A stretch of DNA of 64,000 nucleotides, taken from assembly GCF_910596095.1 (NCBI RefSeq), contig NC_056534.1:14831490-14895489 (forward strand). Direction: 5' to 3'. Source of the DNA: Thunnus maccoyii. Lineage: Eukaryota; Chordata; Actinopteri; Scombriformes; Scombridae. The first letter of the stretch is position 1. The number at the start of each line of letters is the position of its first letter. This document shows positions 20,801 to 30,000 of the stretch, in pieces. The notes below the pieces were generated by a model that was given only the letters and a program-made list of their open reading frames with translations, was not told the origin of the DNA and searched no databases. The position numbers and the translations under genes are program-made.

Positions 20801-21187
20801 TGCAGCCAGTTTTCCATAATCTTGTGAAAAGCCTTTCCAGAAGATTGGAAGCTATTACAGCAACATATTACTACCCACAGCTTTGGTGTTTAAGTAGGTT
20901 ATGTGAGGACACCAAGAAAAAGTTATAGTATCTGGCCTTGATCCATAAATCCTGCATATGTTGATATTTACTTAAGAACAGAGGAGGTTCTAATGTATCA
21001 AACTGACTTCCTTATTGCAGGTGAACCAGACAAAGAGCTGAACCCCAAAAAGAAGGTGTGGGAGCAGGTTCAGCCAGATTTACGCACGGACGGCCAGTGT
21101 GTCGCAACCTACAAGGGAGCTGCCTTTGAAGTCGTCAGCAAGGGAGTGTGCAAAGCCCAAACCATGAACAACAGTGAAATCAAATAA
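16824..21187 (+). CDS. aimp1: AIMP1 C-terminal (EMAPII) domain, three exons; N-terminus not found
   Basis: Three phased exons, 16824-17032, 19840-20008 and 21021-21187, join into about 181 codons ending in TAA. A Lys-rich start (EKAEKKQ) leads into the EMAPII/tRNA-binding OB-fold (VDVSRLDLRVGRI, DSLYMEEVDVGEASPRTVV, QNRMAVLLCNMKP, SQAMVMCASSPDKVEIL, PGDRVTF) and the tail LNPKKKVWEQVQPDL, AFEVVSKGVCKAQTM. Known family role: AIMP1 is a scaffold of the multi-aminoacyl-tRNA-synthetase complex that binds tRNA, and its C-terminus can be released as the cytokine EMAPII. The C-terminal residues favour AIMP1 over TyrRS. All splice sites are GT/AG and the frame is open. Oddities: the usual HPDADSLY is LPETDSLY, and upstream exons for the coiled-coil N-terminus are absent from the 16 kb to the left, which is full of relics. 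It could be a gene with distant 5' exons, or a truncated duplicate. Confidence 0.7.
17110..17420. repeat. Interspersed repeat in AIMP1-like intron
   Basis: Begins TTCAGCTAACAATTATTTTAG, contains TTAAGAAGCAGGTACTAGC, and ends AGATTAATTTTCTGTCAGTCG ATTAATCGTTTCAGCTCT. A second partial copy lies at about 17625-17800. Confidence 0.5.
17817..17884. repeat. Compound microsatellite (TA)n (TGTA)n
   Basis: TATATATGTGTG, then an uninterrupted TA run, then about eight GTAT units. Confidence 0.9.
18245..18565 (-). mobile_element. Tc1 transposase C-terminal relic
   Basis: The minus frame 18262-18477 reads FGMNWNPDSESGL and FQNLIESLPKREEAVIAAY, the last part of a Tc1 transposase (usual SLPRRVEAVIAA). Located in the AIMP1-like intron 1. 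Confidence 0.65.
18940..19150 (+). mobile_element. Tc1 relic, central transposase region
   Basis: The plus strand gives QQFGEDPFLFQHDDDP around 19010-19060, matching the FQHDNAPVHKA-type segment of Tc1 transposases, then decays. Confidence 0.55.
20610..20885 (+). mobile_element. Tc1 relic, transposase C-terminus
   Basis: The plus strand carries CTCAATCCCATCAAACACC, CTGCAGCTGAATGGGAGC and AAAGCCTTTCCAGAAGATTGG, the degenerate coding strand of NPIEHLWDEL...EWKQ...SLPRR. It lies in the intron before the last AIMP1-like exon. Confidence 0.6.
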
Positions 21188-21188
21188 A
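21183..21188 (+). promoter_or_regulatory. AATAAA hexamer overlapping the AIMP1-like stop codon
   Basis: AAATAAATG places AATAAA across the TAA stop. If used, the transcript would have almost no 3' UTR. Chance occurrence is quite possible. Confidence 0.25.
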
Positions 21189-21204
21189 TGAACGGAGCTG
21201 CTTG

Positions 21205-21395
21205 AAATAGCTCAACGCAAATCCCTGCAGCCGGACAGGTTCCAAAATGTTGTGGAAAGCCTTCCCAGAAGAGTGGAGGCTGCTACTGCAGCAGAAGGGG
21301 GGCAACTCTGTATTAATGCTCGTGGTTTTGGAATGACACGTCCAACAACCACAAGGGTGTCGTGTTTGAGTGTACACATACTTTTGGAGTGTAAG
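21205..21395 (+). mobile_element. Tc1 3' end immediately downstream of the AIMP1-like stop
   Basis: GTTGTGGAAAGCCTTCCCAG AAGAGTGGAGGCTG, then TATTAATGCTCGTGGTTTTGG and TGTACACATACTTTTGG, is the 3' coding end and terminal region of the same Tc1 family. It starts about 20 bp after the stop, so any 3' UTR beyond it is transposon-derived. Confidence 0.65.
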
Positions 21396-21399
21396 CAAA

Positions 21400-24300
21400 G
21401 TGAAATGATAACAGTATGTTGCCCTCTGTTGGACAGATATGAACAATACTGCCGCACCATTTTTATGAAAAGCTGTAGTTCTGTATTTGGACAGAGGATG
21501 GCACTACAGTACCCATGATGATGTAAAGCATGTGGGTTTGAGAACATACAGGAGTACAGTCACACCCAGAGACTGGTAGTCATACCTAGCATGGGAAAAT
21601 GAAAAAGGGAAATTCTTGCAGAAGAATTTGATTGGGGAATGTTTAAAATATAAATGCTTATTCCCATGACGCCTCAGCAGTCATTTCCACAGAACAGTAG
21701 ATGAAATTCCACAGTGCAGAAGTCCCTTTTTGAGAACAGAAACACTAAAAGGTCGCTGGTTTATTTTACAGTATGAAAACGAGTTAAAAATGAGTCACAG
21801 CATGGAGATGACCTCAGAATTAGTTTTGTTAGTTTTGCCTTAATTATATGTTCTTCAGAAACTGCAACTCCATTGTTCTGATGCTTGATGCTGGCAAATG
21901 ATAGCAAATGAGTCAGTGTATTATTTATCAGTATGCACAGCCTTTGAACTGTTTTTTGTTTTTTTTTGAAGGGTGTAATCTATCTAATGCATTATTATAT
22001 CTAAGATCCAGACAATGTTCTCCTCAACAATCCTGCATTTCTTTATCTGCAGTGTTCCAGGAAATTAAAAACGGACAGTTCTGAATCGATCATTTGGACG
22101 TTCAATGAACGTTTATTTATTGTCTCTTCACCCAAGACGTTTGCATCGTATGCAGCTGTTGTAGATCGTTAGTCTGCTCTTAAGATACTGTTACAGCTTA
22201 GTTGAACCTTAACTTTTATATTTCTATGTTTCTGTCTCATCTTCCTTTCATGATTGCGTATAACTGTCTTCTTAGGAAGGTTAAAAAGAGTGATCCTACA
22301 AAAAGCAAAGAATAAACCAACACTTCTTGGTGTTTAAACAAACTGTCTTTTTTTGCTTCTCTTGGGCGGAGAGGGAAAGTAAAGTCCATAAAAGACGAAC
22401 ATGCAGTGTTCTTCTTCCCTTTTCAAAGGAAGAACTGAACCTGCATGTAAAGAATGGGGATGTGATTCAGGAACTAAGAAATGGAACTGAATGTCTGAGA
22501 TACACTCAGCACATGAGGGCTGATAAGGAAAACTTTTCATAGACAAAAAATATTTTTCCTTACTATATCCAACTTTAAGCTGGCGTTTAGCTAGAACAGA
22601 AAGCTAGAAATCTTTACTGGATGCTACCAGAAGAAAATCCAGTTTACAAGTTTCTCAAAAAGGAGGACATATCCCTCTTACTGTGAAGTGACTATATAAA
22701 GTGTTAATGGACTTTTCTGTTGCCATTATACTTCATAATCCATACATGCAGTTTTTAGTTTGTATCCTGCTTATAGTTGTAATTATTACTGTAAACTAGT
22801 TGATTTTGTAAGGAAATAGGCCTACAGAAGCAGGAGAAAGACACATTTTTCATCTTTTGCGCAGACTAATACCACAGGCTGACATTTATACAACTATTTA
22901 AATACTAAATAAGGTCATTGAGAGTTGATATTTATGTCAGGTCACCCCCCACCCACCCACAGTGAAATCTATTCATGCGCAAACCCATAGAGGAAACCAT
23001 ACTGGAGTAACTGTAAGGGTTGACCGAGCATGTACAGAGAAAGAACTAGCAGTCCTGCAAGCGTGCAGCCTCTTGACTCAATGCGGTTTACCGGAGGGAA
23101 AAGTTTGTAAACAACCACCTGAAGTCACCTTTCAGTTGCGCTGAGTCAACCAGTGAATAAAGCACCTCAACCCCTGTTCCTATATCCTGTTTTTGAAATA
23201 CCACAAAGGGCAGGAAACCCAACAAAACTCTCTTTCACAGGTGTGTAACATTCTTATGGTGTTTGTGTTCAGACAGTATTTGTTCTTTCCTCATAGTATT
23301 GTAGCATGATTTTATACACATTTTCACACATATCTTGAATATTCAGAATGATAGTGGGCAATAAGGATAAACTCACTATCACAGTATATGTAATGTTATA
23401 CTGCAAAATGAATATTGTGATATAGTACATTTTCAATAACCAACTTATTTGAAACTCCTTTTCTGACCATTTTTTATTTTATTTCATATATAGTTCAACC
23501 TTAACCCATGACATACATATATGTACTGTGTGAGTGAGGCAGGAGAAAGCAAAATTGAAATAAAGAAAATAATTCCCAGCATGGGGGACTTCATCTCAAA
23601 TTCCCCATACAAAAAAATCAAGGTCCCCTACTGAAACCTTTCCTCATTCCCTATGGCTGCTTTTCTCAAGAGCTCATATGTACAAGCTTGCACTTAAAGC
23701 AACGTTATGTACATAATGTTAAGTTGGATACTAAGAAGATGGCAGAGAAAAAAAAAACTAGAATAAAACCTGCTACTTTCTACTACCACCACCACTAGTA
23801 AAATAATAATAGTGTGCATATACAGTATGTATCATTTCTATCTACAGTACATAGTCAAACATATCCATTTGTGTACACACATCCAACACACACACACACA
23901 CAGAAAAACGGACCACCTATTTGTGAATTAGGAATGTCATAGATACACATTAATTTCATGTAATACAATGCAAACACCAAGCTTAACCCACTAATTGGAA
24001 TGTGTGTTTTTGTCGAGGTAATCCAGTCATTTAAATACCTGACAAATAAAGAAACTTTAATAGATTTATGTAAAAACCATCTAAAAATGGCCCATATTGC
24101 TCACCCCTACTTTGGAAACCTTCAGATTTCTACTAGAATTTAAAATTAAGTTGTGTTGGTTTGAGTAATATTTGACTGTGGGGTTTAAAATGGTTTTGGT
24201 GACTAATTGTCTACAACTAAACTGACATAAAGCAAACTTGGGTCAGGGTTGTATTCCATCCACTGTCGAAATACTGGTTGGTTTGTGGACGAAATGTGCT

Positions 24301-24700
24301 GGGGGGGGGATGGGTTTCTGTGGAGGACCCAGTTTATTTCAGCCCCTGGCCCTATAGCAGGTTGGTCTGGCTCTGGTCTGGTTTGAAAATGAAAACATAA
24401 ACAGGAAATCTTTTAATGTAGCATGGTGCACCTCAAAGTTTCCAGCTGCCCTGTTTACTTACGTCACTCAAAATTCTATAACGTGAGTGACACTCGTGGG
24501 CAGGCTTTCCATTACTGCTCATCAATAGGCAAACAACAACAACCGATTGAATTTTTGGAGTGCGCAGCCGTACATAACGCACAAGATTAATGCTACTGTA
24601 CAGCTGTGGATAACCTGCATTTATTCTGGTTTTAAATCATTAAATCATTCATCATTTCCTCACGCGCCTCCACCTACTGCCCGCTGACGTCGCGCGGTTG
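21400..24700. other. Intergenic AT-rich stretch, no gene recognised
   Basis: No exon-like frame with homology was seen. Contains a (CA)n tract at about 23886-23901, a C-rich tract near 22945-22962 and a G9 run at 24301-24309. The right end becomes GC-rich, with a (GCG)n tract at 24732-24748. Confidence 0.45.
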
Positions 24701-24744
24701 ACAGTGGACGTGATCTATTTTGCGTGCGGCAGCGGCGGCGGCGG

Positions 24745-25300
24745 CGGCGCTACAGTGGAGGACTGCGGTCAAGCTAGCAGTCGCTCCCAACAGCCGACCC
24801 TAAATTTGGAATGCGCGCGTATTCTCAACTTTACGGCTAATGCGGTTGAAAGGCCCAGAGCGAGCTGACAGGAAGTCAGCCACTCTATTCTGTCACGTCT
24901 AACGTTCTAAAGACAAGTGTTGCAGTATGAAACTCTGTCCTGAAGAGAGGCTATTACATATTTATTCTACCCGAGCACACCAGATACAATACAATTTATC
25001 AAACTGCGCCTCACTTAGTGCAAGGACACAATTGACTACGTCCGGTTTTCAAAATAAGGTGTTAACACACGGTATATACAGTAAACATAATTCATTAATT
25101 CGTTCATTCACATAAAGTGGAATTAGATTATTTGGATTATATTCACAGGAAGCATAAAACATGTTATCTGTGTCCCTTATAAATTAAAACATCCCACTAA
25201 ATTGTGAGGGACATTCTTTGATTTTGGGTTGCAAGAAAGAAAAAATCCTGACAATGACTGATATATTTGAGATCAGGACAACTCTGACTACACACTGACC
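24745..25300. repeat. Left arm of a large inverted repeat
   Basis: Reading leftward it mirrors 25771-26308. Examples: ACAGCCGACCCTAAATTTGG here against CCAAAATTTAGGGTCGGCTGT there; GTATGAAACTCTGTCCTGAAG against TTCAGGACAGAGTTTCATCC; AAATTAAAACATCCCACTAAATTG against CAATTTAGTGGAATGTTATAA. The arms differ by scattered substitutions and small indels. Confidence 0.85.
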
Positions 25301-25324
25301 CAAAATCAAATAATTGTATCATTT

Positions 25325-25690
25325 TAGAGTATTTAAAAGTTAAAGTTAAAGATCTCGGGAACATCCAGGAGCATCTGGTTGGTCGATCTCAGTGCTTTAA
25401 CTGGGATATGATGATGCAGGAGTTCTGCTAAATAAGGTGACACCAGTCCATTTAAAACTTTAAAAGCCAGCAATAAAATCTTAAAAGTAACTCTGAAACG
25501 GACAGGAAGCCAGTGGAGAGAGGTCAATACTGGTGTTATGTGATCACACTTTCTTTTACCAGTTAGAAGACTAACTGCAGACAACGAAGAGACGATTGTT
25601 CTACTCCCACATACAAAGAATTACAATAGTCTAACTGAGAGGTAATAAAAGCTCTTAATAATAGTAATAGTAATAATAATATAAACCATA
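25325..25690 (-). mobile_element. L2-type LINE fragment in the inverted-repeat spacer
   Basis: The minus strand encodes ITSQLDYCNSLYVG, then ITPVLTSLHWLPVRFRVTFK, LLAFKVLNGL and PYLAELLHHH, the conserved C-terminal region of fish L2-like reverse transcriptases. It has a frameshift and is truncated at both ends. Confidence 0.7.
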
Positions 25691-25770
25691 TGACATCATG
25701 TCTGAGGACACGCAGTGGACCAATGGGGAGGGGTTTTGGAGGAGGGGCAAGACATTGTGCCACCAGTCCA

Positions 25771-26308
25771 AAGTAAGTGTGTAGTCAGGGTTCAGTCATT
25801 GTCAGGATTGTTTTTTTTTTTCTTGCAACCCAAAATCAAAGAATAAAGCAACATCCCCCACAATTTAGTGGAATGTTATAATTTGAAAGGGACATGGATA
25901 ACATGCTTTATGCTTCCTGTGAATATAATCCAATGAATCTAATTTCCATAAATGTGAATGAATGATTTCTGTACACTCCCTGTGTTAACACCTTAATTTG
26001 AAAACCGCACGTAGTCACCTGTGTATCCTTGCGTCAAGTAAGACGCAGTTTGATAAATTGTATCGTATTTGGTGTGCTCGGGTGGAATAAAGATATCACA
26101 GCCTCTTTTCAGGACAGAGTTTCATCCTGCAACACTTGTCTTTAGACAATGAGACATGTAACAGAATAAAGTCTCTAACTTCCTGTTAGCTCGCGCTGGG
26201 CCGTTCCAATACATTTACCGTAAAGGCGAGAATACGCACGCACTCCAAAATTTAGGGTCGGCTGTTGCGAGTGCCGTCCCGACCGCAGCAGCGGAGGAGG
26301 AGGAGAGG
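25771..26308. repeat. Right arm of the large inverted repeat
   Basis: Complement of 24745-25300. It ends in GC-rich sequence (GACCGCAGCAGCGGAGGAGG) that continues into the TBC1D9 5' region, so the arm may include promoter-proximal DNA. Confidence 0.85.
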
Positions 26309-26940
26309 ACCGCAGCGGTGTAAAACTGTAGAAGTATCGTCTTTACGCTTCACTACACGGACAGACGTCGCAGCTGGATGATCGTATAACCAGATTAGAG
26401 CTCATCTCGATCGGCTGTATCGCGGTTTTCTCCGCAAAACAACCGACATCGGCACAGGCTGACTGAGTCGCACCTGACACGGAGCATGGACAACAAAGCC
26501 TGATCCAGCACTGCGCCGTGCGGCAGCGAAGCAAACCGAGCCAAGCTGCCGAGGAAACCTCCAACAAACTCATTTATCTAAAAGCTTTGTACTGCACACA
26601 GAGACGTTGCTGTTGCATAAGGAGGTTTGTGTGCACGAAATTTAGTGTTTGGACTGCCACATATCGCCTGTCGCAGGCCGTTTCGGTCCGATCCGTGCCG
26701 TGCTGGTTTAATTATAGTAGCACACTTGCTTGCGCTCTTACTTTGGCTCGGACATCCATCATTAGACGATATTTTTAAGGGTCGAGGATCGCTCAGGAAA
26801 ACATCAGGCCTCCATCGGCGGTTTTAATAATTTAATAATCCTTTGTGGACACAATCACACACATCCAGATCGGACTAGTTTGATGGTCGCCGTCAGCAAC
26901 CCTGTGTGTTCAATGTTCCCTTAAAACAAACAGGAGAATT
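26200..26940 (+). promoter_or_regulatory. GC-rich, CpG-containing 5' region of TBC1D9
   Basis: CpG-dense sequence (for example CGCAGCGGTG, TATCGCGG, CGTGCGGCAGCG) precedes the start codon, with no TATA box obvious. By position and composition this is the probable CpG-island promoter and 5' UTR of TBC1D9. The transcription start cannot be fixed from sequence. Confidence 0.5.
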
Positions 26941-27061
26941 ATGTGGGTCAGTCCCGAAGATGTGTTACTGGCGGGCGCATTATGGATCACCGAGAGGGCG
27001 AATCCATATTTCATCCTCCAGAAACGAAAGGGCCACGGAGGTGGAGGCGGAGGACTGGCGG
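26941..27061 (+). CDS. tbc1d9: TBC1D9 exon 1 (start codon, Gly-rich loop)
   Basis: Encodes [20 protein letters not shown] then [20 protein letters not shown], ending in phase 1 at the strong donor G|GTGAGT. A 7.4-kb intron follows. Confidence 0.93.
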
Positions 27062-30000
27062 GTGAGTCCCATCTTTCTGTGGTCACGGATGAACAACAAA
27101 CAATATTTATTTAAAATTCAGAGATAAGCGATGATGAAAAGGTGATTGAGTGACAGCACGTCAGGTGGAGTGTGTTTTGTTGATGATGATGATGGACATC
27201 AGGAAACACATGGACGGGTAATGTGAGGATCACGTGACTAATCAGCTGTCACAGGTGGCCTTTCACCTGAATGTGCCTGTTAGTAAAGAAGAGTTAAGAT
27301 CTCTGTTTAAGGCCTAATAATTGATGTATTCAGATCCTTGTCAGCCTGAAATAAAGGAGGCCAAATCAAGTGTGATAACAACAAAGTGCAAAGTGCATCA
27401 CGTATCTAAATTCATCCATAAAATATTATAGTACAAGACAAATGAGGTGTCTTGCAGTTGGAGTATACTTATTCCTATCTGCTAGGAAAATCTCAATTTA
27501 AACATTACAAACAAACAAAAAAACAATAGCAGACTAGGGTCACTTGTGCAGCTGCTAATGTCTGTGGAGTCTCAACAACAGTGAATCCACTGTGTTTGAC
27601 CACCAGCCAGAGACATGGTCTGTTTGCTTGCTCATGCTGAATCATTCCCCTTCTTCCTTCTCTCACTCCTCCTTTCTCTTGCTTATTGCATCCAAAATGG
27701 GTCAAGCAGCAGCAGCAGCAGGAGGAGGAGGAGGAGGAGGAGGAGGGGGGGGGGGGGGGGGGGGGGGGCAGGTTATGGAAATCACTGGCTAAGGTTCACA
27801 GCTAACAGCCGACTGTCCTGTTTTCTATTTTACGATTTTTGAAATTTGGTTCATTTCTTGACCTGGATTCAGCTGGTTGAAGACAGAACTGAGCAGATCT
27901 GGTTACAACGTGTGACACTTCCTCAGGCTTTACAGATGAGATACTGTTGTGTAAATAAGGAGGATGATTAACGAATGTTGATACATGAAAACCTCCATTG
28001 TTCAGGTCCTGATTATGACATTTATATCTGGTGCAGTCATTTGTGCTCAACAAGCAGCCAAATGTCACCAATCATAGCAATAGAAATCAGGATTATTGTT
28101 ATTGCTTTTGATTCAGAGCTGAACTGAAAAAGATGTATCTATCGCTGAGAGATCAGTGTTGATTAGCTGAGTTTCTGTTCCCTGCTCAGATTTTCTCACT
28201 GTGCGTCAGTCAGTGTCACTGCTCATTGAGCTCTAACACCAATAACTATGACAAGAGTAAAATCTCTGCTGTTGAGGACCAGCCTGACTTAGAGGTGGCT
28301 GATAAGGATAAAAATCTTCTATGATATTCATTTTATGTTACAGTATTGATATATATTGATTAAAAAATGTCTCCTGAGACCCCTCATCATAGGTTGCATG
28401 TCAATGAATAGGAAGCCGTTCGATTGAAGAATGATTGTCCCTTTGATTTGAGTTCTGATGAGATAAAACTGTCAAGTATTTCACAAGAAAAGAACAAAAC
28501 GTAGAGAAAAATCCAAAAACAGACATTACTTTATGTTGCAAAATTTTGTTTTTTATTTCTCATACCTATAGTTATCCTGCGAACCTTTAGATTCATCTTG
28601 TGAGCCCTCGTGGAAGTCCAGACCCGCAGGTTGGGAACCACTGATAAAGCAACAAACATATTTGAGAAAAAATCTGATGGAAATGTCTGTTTTTAGTTTC
28701 TTCAGAGATTTAAATATATGATAAATCAAGGTATTGCATAACATTAATGCAAAAATCTAAAAACTAAAACAGTAGCGACATAATCTCTGATGGTATAAAC
28801 ATTTTTATTGTTTTACGGTTTATATCAACATATTTCCCAACCCTAGTCTGCCTAATAAAGGCACAAAGTAAACAATAGCTTTTTGGCAGGTTCCAGACTG
28901 AACATACAACAGACTTGGGAACAAATTTAGGAAATAATATTAGTGATTTGATCCTCTGTGATATAAATAATTCAAAATTATCTGGTGAGTTCTTTCTGTG
29001 GCAACACAAAGTGTGCTAAGTGGTGCGAGGGGATGATGTCATTGTTATGTAAATGCTGAGCTTGCTGACTTGTACTGTGTGCCAGTTGGCACCCAGCGCC
29101 CAGCAACACTGGCTCTGTCCACAAGCTTTTCTTCCAGAGACAGGGGAAGACATCAGCAGCTCAGGCACAAATCTGCATATTTCGTTTAACTGGGGGTTCG
29201 AGCTCTAATGCCTGAGCTGGCAGACAGCCTCCGAGTTCTCGGTGAAAAATGTCAAATGTGTGTTTTGCTTTTCTCCACCAGATCGCTACACTACAGGCTG
29301 GCAGCATCATTAAACATCAGTACAGAGTTGTAGAATTTATGACAGAAAAAGTAAGAAATACTCCGGAAATGGTGAAGGATCTGATGTGCTCCTCCCTCAT
29401 CTTTTTAACGCATAATAATAAATGGAAGCTGGGTGTCCACAAGTTACAGATTACCCAGAAACCCCTGAGGCTGACAAGTTAAACTGGATCCTGCATAAAT
29501 TCTTTGTTTTCAAAGGTGTTTAACTCCTCATCAGTTCCTTCTTAACTCCCTTTCACCTCATTTATCTAAACAAACCGCATAAAGGATTTATCTCCGAGGC
29601 GTCTTTGGAGCCCTCGAGGAGTAACTGTAGTTTTCCTTTTAAGACTATAAAGGATAATATAGATGTTAAATGATGTTCATACCAGTTAAGAATGTTCTCC
29701 TTTCACAAAATGGTAATACAGCTGTCAGTATTCTTCCAATCGCTGCATGTAGATACAGTTTTACCTAACAAAGAGCACTGCCCAGTCGAACGTTTAATGT
29801 CATTTGCATATAGAGTTAAAGCCGCTAGTCTACCAGCTTCTAACTGTCACTGAGTCTTATCTTATACTTCACACGCTCAGTTCTTATAACCGAGTTTGCA
29901 TGCGGTTGGGGTGTTTTGTAGGTGAGTGCAGAGAGGAAGCTGGAAGTCTTAAATCCACACTCTGAATGTATCTATAAATATGTTGCTGATGTCTTTCACC

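Noticed and set aside
23002..23150. Short frame near 22962-23144
   Set aside because: Sixty codons, no homology, no splice sites of note.
27592..27842. Open frames with poly-Gly or poly-Arg runs
   Set aside because: Translations of the GGA/G24 microsatellite; intronic, no homology.
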